Below, in pieces: positions 7,876 through 15,141 of a stretch of 16,649 nt of DNA (position 1 is the stretch's first letter; each line of letters opens with the position of its first letter). The translations under genes and the position numbers were made by a program. Source of the DNA: an uncultured Clostridia bacterium (lineage in GTDB: Bacteria > Bacillota > Clostridia > Christensenellales > Borkfalkiaceae); the NCBI GenBank assembly GCA_904501815.1, contig CAJGCN010000014.1, positions 1 through 16,649 on the forward strand. Reading direction: 5' to 3'. The notes under the pieces are model-generated. The model did not search any database. It was given only the letters and a program-made list of their open reading frames with translations, and was not told the origin of the DNA.

Positions 7876-9131
7876 GCGCGTTAAAAGAAATGCTGAAAAC
7901 TTCTAAAATTGCCGCGCGTAAGTTAGCGGTGTTGACGAGTGAAGAAAAAAACGCCGTGCTTTTAAAAATGGCGGACGAGTTAGAACGCCGCACAAGTGAG
8001 ATTTTGCAGGCGAACGAAAAAGACGTGGAAGCGGCGAAAGAAAGGCTTGGCGACGTGATGATAGACCGCTTGACGCTCACGGAAAAACGCATTGCGGGTA
8101 TGGCGCAAGGAATACGCGAAGTAGCGGATTTGCCCGATTCCGTTGGGCGTAAGATGGAACAGATTTCCCGCGCGAACGGGTTGAAAATCGAAAAGATTTC
8201 CGTACCGCTCGGAGTGGTGGCGATTATCTACGAAAGCCGTCCGAACGTGACGTCGGATGCCGCCGCGCTTTGTTTAAAGAGCGGGAACGCTTGCGTGCTT
8301 CGGGGCGGTAAAGACGCTTACCGTTCTTCTCAAAAAATCATTGAAATTTTAAAAGGCGCGCTCAAAGCAACGGGTGTGGACGAAAACGCCGTGAATATGC
8401 CGAGCGATACTTCTCGGGAAAGCGCAACCGAGCTTATGACGGCTGTGGGGCTGGTAGACGCGTTAATCCCGCGTGGCGGGGCGGGGCTTATTCGCTCGTG
8501 CGTAGAGAACGCGAAAGTGCCTTGTATTCAAACGGGCACGGGGATTTGCCATATTTATGTAGACGAAAGCGCGGATTTTGAAAAGGCGTTGGCGGTGATT
8601 GAAAACGCAAAGACTTCCCGTCCGTCCGTTTGCAACGCGCAAGAAGTTTGTTTACTTCACGAAAAGGTTGCCAAAGAGTTTTTACCGCTTTTAAAAACCC
8701 GTTTAGTAGACGAACGGGAAAAGGCAGGGAAAACGCCCGTAGAGCTTCGGCTTTGCGAAAAAGCGATAGCCTACGCCGACGGAACGCCCGCAAGCGAAAC
8801 GGATTTCGATACGGAATTTTTAGATTATATTTTAGCTGTAAAAATCGTCAAGGACGTCAAGGAAGCGATAGAGCATATCGCGGAACATTCTACGGGTCAT
8901 AGCGACGGGATTTTAACGCAAAACGAGAAAACGGCGGAACAGTTCGTCGCGGGGGTAGACAGCGCGGCGGTGTACGTGAACGCTTCCACCCGTTTCACCG
9001 ACGGCGGGGAGTTCGGGAAAGGCTGTGAAATCGGTATTTCCACGCAAAAAATGCACGCGCGCGGACCTATGGGGTTGGAAGAATTAACTTCGTATAAATA
9101 CGTAGTGCGTGGCGACGGACAAATTCGTTAA
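7872..9131 (+). CDS. proA: Gamma-glutamyl phosphate reductase
   Basis: ProA reduces gamma-glutamyl phosphate with NADPH to glutamate semialdehyde, which cyclises to pyrroline-5-carboxylate. The 419 residues match the family length. Visible motifs are PLGVVAIIYESRPNVTSDAA, LRGGKDA, the catalytic cysteine C254 in SRPSVCNAQE, and the C-terminal stretches ASTRFTDGGEFG and HARGPMGLEELTSYKY. The ATG overlaps the proB stop by 4 nt (ATGA), and a GGAG lies inside the proB end at 7861-7864, so translation is likely coupled. proC follows after 14 nt. Nothing is missing from the aldehyde-dehydrogenase fold as far as can be read. Confidence 0.96.
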   Translation: MSALKEMLKTSKIAARKLAVLTSEEKNAVLLKMADELERRTSEILQANEKDVEAAKERLGDVMIDRLTLTEKRIAGMAQGIREVADLPDSVGRKMEQISRANGLKIEKISVPLGVVAIIYESRPNVTSDAAALCLKSGNACVLRGGKDAYRSSQKIIEILKGALKATGVDENAVNMPSDTSRESATELMTAVGLVDALIPRGGAGLIRSCVENAKVPCIQTGTGICHIYVDESADFEKALAVIENAKTSRPSVCNAQEVCLLHEKVAKEFLPLLKTRLVDEREKAGKTPVELRLCEKAIAYADGTPASETDFDTEFLDYILAVKIVKDVKEAIEHIAEHSTGHSDGILTQNEKTAEQFVAGVDSAAVYVNASTRFTDGGEFGKGCEIGISTQKMHARGPMGLEELTSYKYVVRGDGQIR

Positions 9132-9145
9132 TAAAGGAGAAAACT

Positions 9146-9943
9146 ATGCAGTATCAATTTGGTTTTATCGGCTGTGGGAATATGGGAGGTGCGCTTGCAA
9201 GCGCGGTAGCGAAAACCGTTTGCGCAAGTGAGATTGCCGTTTGCGACTACGACGAAAAGAAAACGAGCGCGTTGAAAGAAACTTACGGCGTATGCGTGGA
9301 AGAAATTTCTTCGCTCGTGCAAAACAGCCGTTTTGTGGTCTTGGGTGTGAAACCGCAAATGATGGAAAGTACGCTTGAAAGCGTAAAGCCCGCGCTTTTA
9401 AAAAATGCAGGCGTAGTGTTGATTTCAATGGCGGCGGGGCTTTCCACAAGCGCAATCCGCGCCTTTGCAGGCGGGGAATATCCCGTCATTCGTTTAATGC
9501 CGAACACCCCTTGCGCGGTGGGTGCGGGAATGGTGTTATACTCCACGCTCGGCGTTTCCGAAACGGACGAACAGGCTTTTTTAAACGCTTTTCAAAAAGC
9601 GGGCAGGCTGGATAAACTCGACGAAAAATATATCGACGCGGCGGGCGCGCTTTCGGGTTGTGGCCCTGCGTTTTCGTATATGTTCGCAAAATCCCTTGCC
9701 GACGGTGCGGTGGAGTGCGGTTTACCCGAAGACAAAGCAGCGTTATACGCGGCGCAAACGCTCTTGGGAGCGGCGGAAATGTTGCTTACTTACGGCGACC
9801 CCGAACGCTTAAAGAACAACGTATGTTCTCCAAACGGCACGACGATTGAAGGGGTGCAATCCTTAGAGAAAGACAATTTTAGAGCAATCACGGCTCAATC
9901 GGTCAAAGAAGCCTATCGCCGTACTCTTGAACTGAAAAAATAA
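9146..9943 (+). CDS. proC: Pyrroline-5-carboxylate reductase
   Basis: ProC reduces 1-pyrroline-5-carboxylate to L-proline with NAD(P)H, the last step of the pathway begun by ProB and ProA. The 265-residue protein has the N-terminal Rossmann motif FIGCGNMGGA (7-16), the central RLMPNTPCAVGAG segment (M118, N120), and the C-terminal dimerisation/active-site region with LSGCGPAF (169-176) and SPNGTTIEG. The last is SPGGTT in many homologues. AAAGGAG lies 8 nt before the ATG. It is the last gene of the operon; an intrinsic terminator starts 7 nt after its stop, so proBAC messages should end here. Confidence 0.96.
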   Translation: MQYQFGFIGCGNMGGALASAVAKTVCASEIAVCDYDEKKTSALKETYGVCVEEISSLVQNSRFVVLGVKPQMMESTLESVKPALLKNAGVVLISMAAGLSTSAIRAFAGGEYPVIRLMPNTPCAVGAGMVLYSTLGVSETDEQAFLNAFQKAGRLDKLDEKYIDAAGALSGCGPAFSYMFAKSLADGAVECGLPEDKAALYAAQTLLGAAEMLLTYGDPERLKNNVCSPNGTTIEGVQSLEKDNFRAITAQSVKEAYRRTLELKK

Positions 9944-9950
9944 TATCACG

Positions 9951-9977
9951 AAAAACCTTGCGTGCGCAAGGTTTTTT
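9951..9977 (+). terminator. Intrinsic terminator of the cysK-proC operon
   Basis: AAAAACCTTGC pairs with GCAAGGTTTTT around a GTGC loop, with a six-T run at 9972-9977. The GC-rich core is CCTTGC/GCAAGG. The A-run on the left arm means it could also work in reverse, though no convergent gene is seen. Confidence 0.92.
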
Positions 9978-10050
9978 GTTGCCAAGAATTTGTCCAAACG
10001 GCAAGAAAAGGGAAGAAATTTATGGAATTTAGAAAATAAAGTTTAAACAC

Positions 10051-10079
10051 TTGACAGTACCGTCGGTTAGTGTTATAAT
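10051..10079 (+). promoter_or_regulatory. Near-consensus sigma-A promoter of the lipoprotein gene
   Basis: TTGACA (10051-10056), a 17-nt spacer, and TATAAT (10074-10079), with TG at 10071-10072 making an extended -10. The expected start is near 10086, leaving a leader of about 25 nt that holds AAGGAG at 10096-10101. No operator-like palindrome overlaps it, so expression may be strong and constitutive. Confidence 0.9.
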
Positions 10080-10111
10080 AAAATTGATATAGAAAAAGGA
10101 GAAAGATTCTT

Positions 10112-11791
10112 ATGAAAAAGAAATTGGGTGTCGTAGGGCTTGTTTGCGCAACCTTACTGTCGTGTTCGTTCGTATTCGGCGCATGCGGTGGCGGAAACAA
10201 TAGCTCGGATAAAAAATATACCATTCAGTATACGGACGATTACGGCGTACATACTTTGCAGGTTGAAGAAGGCGGAGTGTATACTCTTGAAACCATTCCT
10301 TCGCGCTACGGTTATGAGTTCACAGGGCTGTTTAATATGGAAAAAGGCGGTATGCAATACGTGAACGCAAGCGGTGCGTCCGTAATGCCTTTTCAGGACA
10401 ATATGAACGTGGTGTTGTTCCCGCAGTTCGAGCCGAAAACGTATAATTTAATTCTCGATTATCAAGGCGCGCCTGTGTCGGGCAGTCGTTCTTACGAAGT
10501 CAAATACGATACGACCGTGCCGAATTTGCCTACGAATTTGACGAAAGACTATAAAACCTTTACGGGCTGGTATAGCTTGCCTGATAGCAAAGGCACGAAG
10601 ATTGCCGACGAGTACGGCGTGTTGCCCACGAAAAATAAAATAAACGAAAGCAATTTTAATCTTGACGACCCCGACGGGAATATCTATCTTTACGCGGGTT
10701 TTAAAGGGATTGAATACGACGTCGTATTGCATTTTGCGGGAGGAAAGACGGAAGAAATTAAAGTCGAACACGGAACGAACGTTTCTGAAATGATTTACGA
10801 TACCCGCGTGGACGGCAACGGCGTGGTCGTTTGGTCAACGACGGAAAACGATACGGATAAATCAGACGCAGTTTCGGGAAAAATCACGGGCGCGGTGGAA
10901 TTGTATGCAACCGAATACGCCCCTGTTTTAGAGCTTGACGAAAACGGCGGGGAAGAAGTTGCTTCCGTCGTGGCGAGAGCTGGCGCAACGATTACGTTGC
11001 CGACCCCTGTCAGAGAAAACTACACCTTCCTTGAATGGCAGGATATGAACGGGAACGCTTATCACAATAGCGTGATGCCGTCAACCAGCCAACAGCTTAA
11101 AGCGGTTTGGCAGGCTAAGCTCGTGTTTGATGAAAACGGCGGTACGGAAGTAGACGATATTTCCGTTCGTGCGGGAACGAGCATTACGCTTCCTACCCCC
11201 GATAGAGAAGGGTATATTTTTGCGGGTTGGTATACTTCGGATAAAACGAAATACGAATCGACTTCTATGCCTGCAACGAGTACTAAGCTCAAAGCGGGTT
11301 GGTATAAAGCAAAGAAAGAAACGGTTGTGAAAATTTCTTCTACGGAAGTTATTTATATGAACTTGACGAAACCGGAAACAGGAAGCATTTTTGACGGCTT
11401 GACTTCGGAATTGCTTAATGATAAGTGGGCGAGCGGTTTAACGTTTGATTTCGCTCAAAAATACGGCGTTTCTAATTCTTACGTGACGATTGATTTCCAT
11501 TTTAAAGCAAAACGAATAGACAATAAATCTTCTTTAACGCAGGATAAAATGCATTTTGAGTTCTACTCGGCAAAAACGATTAGTTCTTCCGTTTGGTTAG
11601 GCGAAAAAATTATTGATATTGATAATAGCTCCTATAAAGATTATACTTTTAAAATTACTCTTCCGATAACGGATAGGGCAATGGTTTGTTGGTATTGTAA
11701 TCAAGGACCGTCGGGGTATAGCAATAATGCTTGTATTAAGGATTTGTACTACACGATTTCTTATCCCGATACGTCGGCACTGTACGTATAA
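10112..11791 (+). CDS. Secreted lipoprotein with InlB-B-type repeats
   Basis: This is a 559-residue surface lipoprotein of unknown function. A signal peptide (KKK start, hydrophobic core 5-23) ends at a lipobox-like FGAC with C25 as the likely lipidated residue, followed by a polar GGGNNSSDKK linker. Repeat units resembling the Listeria-Bacteroides/InlB B-repeat follow at about 36-106, 111-197, 202-267, 271-334 and 337-398. The last two are the cleanest, each with DENGG...ITLPTP...Y.F..W. Residues 399-559 form a separate, probably beta-rich domain I do not recognise, possibly ligand- or carbohydrate-binding. The gene is monocistronic, with its own promoter and terminator. The C-terminal part is visibly more A/T-rich than the repeats. 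The family repeat is often found in adhesins and surface proteins, so a role in adhesion or substrate binding is inference. Confidence 0.85.
   Translation: MKKKLGVVGLVCATLLSCSFVFGACGGGNNSSDKKYTIQYTDDYGVHTLQVEEGGVYTLETIPSRYGYEFTGLFNMEKGGMQYVNASGASVMPFQDNMNVVLFPQFEPKTYNLILDYQGAPVSGSRSYEVKYDTTVPNLPTNLTKDYKTFTGWYSLPDSKGTKIADEYGVLPTKNKINESNFNLDDPDGNIYLYAGFKGIEYDVVLHFAGGKTEEIKVEHGTNVSEMIYDTRVDGNGVVVWSTTENDTDKSDAVSGKITGAVELYATEYAPVLELDENGGEEVASVVARAGATITLPTPVRENYTFLEWQDMNGNAYHNSVMPSTSQQLKAVWQAKLVFDENGGTEVDDISVRAGTSITLPTPDREGYIFAGWYTSDKTKYESTSMPATSTKLKAGWYKAKKETVVKISSTEVIYMNLTKPETGSIFDGLTSELLNDKWASGLTFDFAQKYGVSNSYVTIDFHFKAKRIDNKSSLTQDKMHFEFYSAKTISSSVWLGEKIIDIDNSSYKDYTFKITLPITDRAMVCWYCNQGPSGYSNNACIKDLYYTISYPDTSALYV
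10925..11305 (+). repeat. Two clean tandem protein repeat units in the lipoprotein
   Basis: Units at 10925-11113 and 11120-11305 align as LELDENGG/LVFDENGG, ARAGATITLPTP/VRAGTSITLPTP, NYTFLEWQ/GYIFAGWY and LKAVW/LKAGW. The codons have diverged, so the duplication is old rather than a recent expansion. Three weaker units lie upstream from 10217. Confidence 0.8.
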
Positions 11792-11810
11792 ACGGCCTTG
11801 CGTCAGTTTA

Positions 11811-11844
11811 CCGCTCTTGCGCTCTTGCAAGGGCGGTTCTTTTT
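11811..11844 (+). terminator. Intrinsic terminator after the lipoprotein gene
   Basis: CCGCTCTTGC pairs with GCAAGGGCGG (one G-U wobble) across GCTCTT, followed by TTCTTTTT. It separates the lipoprotein unit from dnaK. Confidence 0.9.
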
Positions 11845-12028
11845 GATTGCCGCGCCTAACAAGGGAATAATCCCCTTGACCCTAACCCTTAAAGGCTTAA
11901 TCTAAAAGAAAAAAGAAATTTTAAATTTTTTTGCGTTTTTTTGTTTAAAGGGAAAATAGACGGGTTAAATATAAAATGTAAAATAAATCGGCGGCAATCG
12001 ACCGCTTACAACAAAGGAGTATTACATT
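11845..12028 (+). promoter_or_regulatory. dnaK upstream control region, promoter not firmly placed
   Basis: No gene lies here. An inverted repeat, CAAGGG-AATAATC-CCCTTG (11860-11878), overlaps a TTGACC -35-like box (11876-11881), but its matching -10 (TAATCT, 11898-11903) is poor. Downstream is a very A/T-rich tract, with alternative weak boxes TTGTTT (11941) and TTAAAT (11965) or TATAAA (11970). A short GCGG/CCGC hairpin precedes the strong AAAGGAG (12013-12019). No CIRCE repeat (TTAGCACTC/GAGTGCTAA) and no complete CtsR site are present. Confidence 0.5.
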
Positions 12029-13831
12029 ATGGCAGGAAAAGTTATCGGTATCGATCTCGGCACGACGAATTCGTGCGTAGCGGTTATGGAAGGCGGTGAA
12101 CCCGTCGTTATTACGAACGCAGAAGGCGCAAGAACGACCCCGTCCGTCGTTTCGTTCCAAAAGGACGGATCGCGCGTCGTGGGGCAGGTTGCGAAACGTC
12201 AAGCGGTTGCTAATCCCGACAAGACGGTCATTTCGATTAAACGCCACATGGGTTCGGATTATAAAGTAAAAATCGACGAAAAGGATTATTCGCCGCAGGA
12301 AATTTCGGCAATGACCCTTGCAAAGCTTAAAGCGGATGCGGAAGCGTATTTGGGGCAAAAGGTGACCGAAGCGGTTATTACCTGTCCCGCGTATTTCTCC
12401 GACTCCCAACGCCAAGCAACCAAAGACGCTGGTAAGATTGCGGGCTTGAACGTGCTTCGTATTATCAACGAACCTACGGCGGCTGCGCTTGCCTACGGCT
12501 TAGATAAGGAAAAGGGCGGAAAAGTCATGATTTACGATCTTGGCGGCGGTACGTTCGACGTGTCTATTTTGGAAATTTCGGACGGCGTGTTCGAAGTTCT
12601 TGCAACGAACGGCGACACTAAGCTCGGTGGCGACGACTGGGATAATAAGATTATCGAATATCTCGTAGACGAATTCAAAAAGACGAACGGCGTGGACTTG
12701 AAGAAAGACAAAATCGCTATGCAACGTCTGAAAGAATTTGCGGAAAAGACGAAGATCGAGCTTTCCACGATGAACTCGACGGAAGTGAATATTCCGTTCA
12801 TTTCCATGACCAGCGAAGGACCTTTGAACCTTGATATCACGCTTACCCGTCAAAAATTCGAAGCCATGACGGCTGACCTTTTGAACAGAACGGTTGAGCC
12901 TATGAGAGCGGCTATGCGCGACGCAGGTCTTTCTTATAACGATATCGACAAGGTTATTCTCGTCGGCGGTTCAACGCGTATGCCCGCAGTCGTTTCTAAG
13001 GTGCGCGAAGTGACGGGCAAAGAACCCTTCAAGGGCATTAATCCCGACGAATGCGTTGCGATCGGCGCGGCTATTCAAGGCGGTGTGTTGACGGGCGAAG
13101 TGAAGGACGTGCTTCTTCTCGACGTCACTCCGTTGTCGTTGGGTATTGAAACGCTCGGTGGCGTGTTCACGAGAATTATCGACAGAAACACGACGATTCC
13201 CGTAAAGAAGAGCCAAATCTTCTCGACGGCTGCTGATAACCAAACGAGCGTAGATATTCACGTTTTACAAGGTGAACGCGAATTCTGCAAAGACAATAAA
13301 ACGCTCGGCAACTTTATGCTCTCGGGTATCGCACCCGCTCGTAGGGGCGTACCGCAAATCGAAGTGACTTTCGATATCGACGCGAACGGTATCGTACACG
13401 TGACGGCGCAAGATAAGGGTACGGGCAAATCGACGGATATCACGATCACGTCTTCGACGAATCTTTCCGAAGAAGAAATCGATAAAGCGGTGAAGGAAGC
13501 GGAACAGTTCGCGGAAGAAGACAAGAAGAGAAAGGAAAAGGTTGAGAATAAGAACAAGCTCGACGGTATGATTTTCTCGGTTGAACAGACGATGACGGAA
13601 GCGGGCGACAAGCTTGACGAAGCGGATAAAACTACCTTGCAGGTGGCGATTGACGCGGCGAAGAAAGAACTTGAATCGGACGACGACGAACGTATTAAAG
13701 CGGCGTATGAAGCGTTGATGAAAGACGTACAGCCCGTCTTCGCGAAGCTGTATCAAGCGAACGGCGGCGCTGCTCCCGATATGGGCGCAAACCCTGATAT
13801 GGGCGGCGACGACACCGAGTTTCATCAATAA
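12029..13831 (+). CDS. dnaK: Chaperone DnaK (Hsp70)
   Basis: DnaK is an ATP-driven chaperone that binds exposed hydrophobic peptides; DnaJ stimulates its ATPase and GrpE exchanges its nucleotide. The 600-residue protein opens with GIDLGTTNSCV (7-17), then INEPTAAALAYG (146-157), the phosphate-2 loop YDLGGGTFDVS (169-179) and LVGGSTRMP (311-319). The interdomain linker VLLLD is at 361-365, with the substrate-binding domain and helical lid after it. After SIKRHMG the sequence goes almost directly to SPQEISA (about 69-94), so the roughly 23-residue insertion of Gram-negative DnaK is missing, a monoderm mark. The short tail ends DDTEFHQ without an EEVD-like motif. Cysteines at 119 and 420 are at positions usually occupied by other residues. 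dnaJ follows after 73 nt; hrcA and grpE are not adjacent. Confidence 0.98.
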   Translation: MAGKVIGIDLGTTNSCVAVMEGGEPVVITNAEGARTTPSVVSFQKDGSRVVGQVAKRQAVANPDKTVISIKRHMGSDYKVKIDEKDYSPQEISAMTLAKLKADAEAYLGQKVTEAVITCPAYFSDSQRQATKDAGKIAGLNVLRIINEPTAAALAYGLDKEKGGKVMIYDLGGGTFDVSILEISDGVFEVLATNGDTKLGGDDWDNKIIEYLVDEFKKTNGVDLKKDKIAMQRLKEFAEKTKIELSTMNSTEVNIPFISMTSEGPLNLDITLTRQKFEAMTADLLNRTVEPMRAAMRDAGLSYNDIDKVILVGGSTRMPAVVSKVREVTGKEPFKGINPDECVAIGAAIQGGVLTGEVKDVLLLDVTPLSLGIETLGGVFTRIIDRNTTIPVKKSQIFSTAADNQTSVDIHVLQGEREFCKDNKTLGNFMLSGIAPARRGVPQIEVTFDIDANGIVHVTAQDKGTGKSTDITITSSTNLSEEEIDKAVKEAEQFAEEDKKRKEKVENKNKLDGMIFSVEQTMTEAGDKLDEADKTTLQVAIDAAKKELESDDDERIKAAYEALMKDVQPVFAKLYQANGGAAPDMGANPDMGGDDTEFHQ

Positions 13832-13850
13832 GAACTGAGTTTTAACGCAT

Positions 13851-13877
13851 CGGGTTTGGCGATTTTTGCCAAACCCG
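13851..13877 (+). other. Strong hairpin between dnaK and dnaJ
   Basis: CGGGTTTGGC and GCCAAACCCG form a perfect 10-bp stem around GATTTTT. The following bases (TACGGCG) are not a U-tract, so this is not a standard terminator. A role in partial attenuation, RNA processing or 3'-end protection of dnaK mRNA is inference. Confidence 0.8.
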
Positions 13878-13904
13878 TACGGCGTATTATAAAGGAAAAA
13901 GGCT

Positions 13905-15050
13905 ATGGCAGATAAAAAGAATTTTTACGAAGTACTCGGCATAGATAAAAAAGCTTCGGCGGACCAGATTAAATCGGCGTACCGTAAGCTTGCAATGAAA
14001 TATCACCCCGACCATAATCAAGGCAACGAAGAAGCGGCGGAAAAGTTTAAAGAAATCAACGAAGCGCACGAAACGTTGTCCGACTCGCAAAAACGCGCTG
14101 CGTATGACTACGAGCTTGAACATCCCGGTATGGGCGGGTTCGGCGGATTTGGCGGCGGTGGCTTCGGCGGTGCGGGCTTTGAAGATATTTCGGATATTTT
14201 TTCAAGCTTTTTCGGCGGTGGCTTCGGCGGTGGCGCGCGCGCGCAACAGTCGGCTGTCGGGGAAGATATCCAAAAGGAAATGACGCTCTCGTTTATGGAT
14301 GCGGCAAAAGGTTGCAGAAAAACGCTTACGTATATGCGCAACGAGCCTTGCGAAGCGTGCGGAAGCACGGGCGCAAAAGACGGTACGGCGTTCAACACCT
14401 GTTCCCGTTGCGGTGGGAAAGGGGTCGTTCAACAAGTACAGCAGACAATGTTCGGGCGTACGATTCGGCAGGGCGTTTGCCCTGATTGCGGCGGTTCGGG
14501 CAGAATTATCAAAGATAAATGCCCCGAATGTAAAGGCAAAGGCTCAACGAGAAAAGAAACGCAGTTCTCTTTTGATATTCCCGCAGGCGTGGATACGAAC
14601 AGCTATATTAAAAAACGCGGTCTTGGTCAAGCGGCGCCGAACGGCGGTACGCCCGGTGATTTGATTATCGTGTTCAAGGTCGAACCGCATAGGATTTTTA
14701 AGCGCAACCGTTTTGATTTACACGTAGATTTACCTATTTCGTTTAAGACGGCGGCGTTAGGCGGTGTCGTAAAAGTTCCTACGGTAGACGACACGTTTGA
14801 CTTTACCATACCCGAAGGCACGCAAAACGGTCAAGTCTTTACGGTGCGCGGAAAAGGTATTAAGTCGGCGAGAAACGGCACGGGGAATTTGCTTATTCGC
14901 GTGTTGATTGAAATCCCGACGAAGCTTTCGAAAGACCAAAAGAAAGAGATTGAAAAGTTGGATAAAGAAATCGAGTTAAAGCAATACGAACGAATGAAAA
15001 AATATTCGGATAACGTAGAAAGCTTATACGGCGAAAAGCCGTTTAATTAA
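13905..15050 (+). CDS. dnaJ: Co-chaperone DnaJ (Hsp40, type I)
   Basis: DnaJ delivers unfolded substrates to DnaK and triggers its ATP hydrolysis. The 381-residue protein has all the parts of a type I Hsp40. The J-domain (about 5-70) has HPD at 34-36. A Gly/Phe-rich linker (about 75-115) carries repeated FGGGGFGG-type runs. The zinc-binding domain (149 to about 214) has four CxxCxGxG motifs: CEACGSTG, CSRCGGKG, CPDCGGSG and CPECKGKG. The C-terminal substrate-binding domains follow. AAAGGA lies 8 nt before the ATG. No separate promoter was found in the short gap after dnaK, so co-transcription past the intergenic hairpin is likely. The gene ends 3 nt before a strong terminator. Confidence 0.98.
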   Translation: MADKKNFYEVLGIDKKASADQIKSAYRKLAMKYHPDHNQGNEEAAEKFKEINEAHETLSDSQKRAAYDYELEHPGMGGFGGFGGGGFGGAGFEDISDIFSSFFGGGFGGGARAQQSAVGEDIQKEMTLSFMDAAKGCRKTLTYMRNEPCEACGSTGAKDGTAFNTCSRCGGKGVVQQVQQTMFGRTIRQGVCPDCGGSGRIIKDKCPECKGKGSTRKETQFSFDIPAGVDTNSYIKKRGLGQAAPNGGTPGDLIIVFKVEPHRIFKRNRFDLHVDLPISFKTAALGGVVKVPTVDDTFDFTIPEGTQNGQVFTVRGKGIKSARNGTGNLLIRVLIEIPTKLSKDQKKEIEKLDKEIELKQYERMKKYSDNVESLYGEKPFN

Positions 15051-15053
15051 ACC

Positions 15054-15090
15054 AAAAAAGCAAAGCCCAACCAAACGGCTTTGCTTTTTT
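15054..15090 (+). terminator. Bidirectional intrinsic terminator after dnaJ
   Basis: AAAAAAGCAAAGCC pairs perfectly with GGCTTTGCTTTTTT over a 9-nt loop, a 14-bp stem with A- and T-runs on opposite sides. It closes the dnaK-dnaJ unit. Confidence 0.93.
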
Positions 15091-15097
15091 ATTTGGA

Positions 15098-15133
15098 TTT
15101 CCACGCTCGCCCAAAGAGCGTTTTGCGTAGAAA
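15098..15133 (+). repeat. Imperfect inverted repeat left of the XRE gene pair
   Basis: TTTCCACGC (15098-15106) and GCGTAGAAA (15125-15133) are complementary except at one base, with an inner stem CGCTC/GAGCG (15104-15108, 15116-15120). A close copy of the left arm, TTTCTACGC, reappears at 15671-15679 on the other side of the gene pair. Confidence 0.6.
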
Positions 15134-15141
15134 AAGTATAC

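Noticed and set aside
9946..10224. 92-residue - strand frame over the proC terminator and lipoprotein promoter
   Set aside because: It crosses a terminator and a consensus promoter on the + strand and has no family features.
11871..11895. CtsR heptad repeat on the - strand near dnaK
   Set aside because: Only one GGTCAA half-site is seen; the second heptad at the required spacing (TAAGGGT) does not match.
11845..12028. CIRCE (HrcA) operator upstream of dnaK
   Set aside because: No TTAGCACTC or GAGTGCTAA half-site was found, even allowing small changes.
11945..12415. 156-residue - strand frame over the dnaK start and promoter
   Set aside because: No domain, Arg/Phe-rich shadow composition, and it covers the dnaK ribosome binding site and conserved N-terminus.
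13265..13828. 187-residue open frame on the - strand across dnaK
   Set aside because: It lies wholly within a certain dnaK, has low-complexity Arg/Phe/Val-rich content, no recognisable domain and no ribosome binding site; it is a codon-bias shadow.
14150..14234. DNA repeat in dnaJ (GGCGGTGGCTTCGGCGGT-like copies)
   Set aside because: These encode the normal Gly/Phe-rich linker of DnaJ and need no other explanation.
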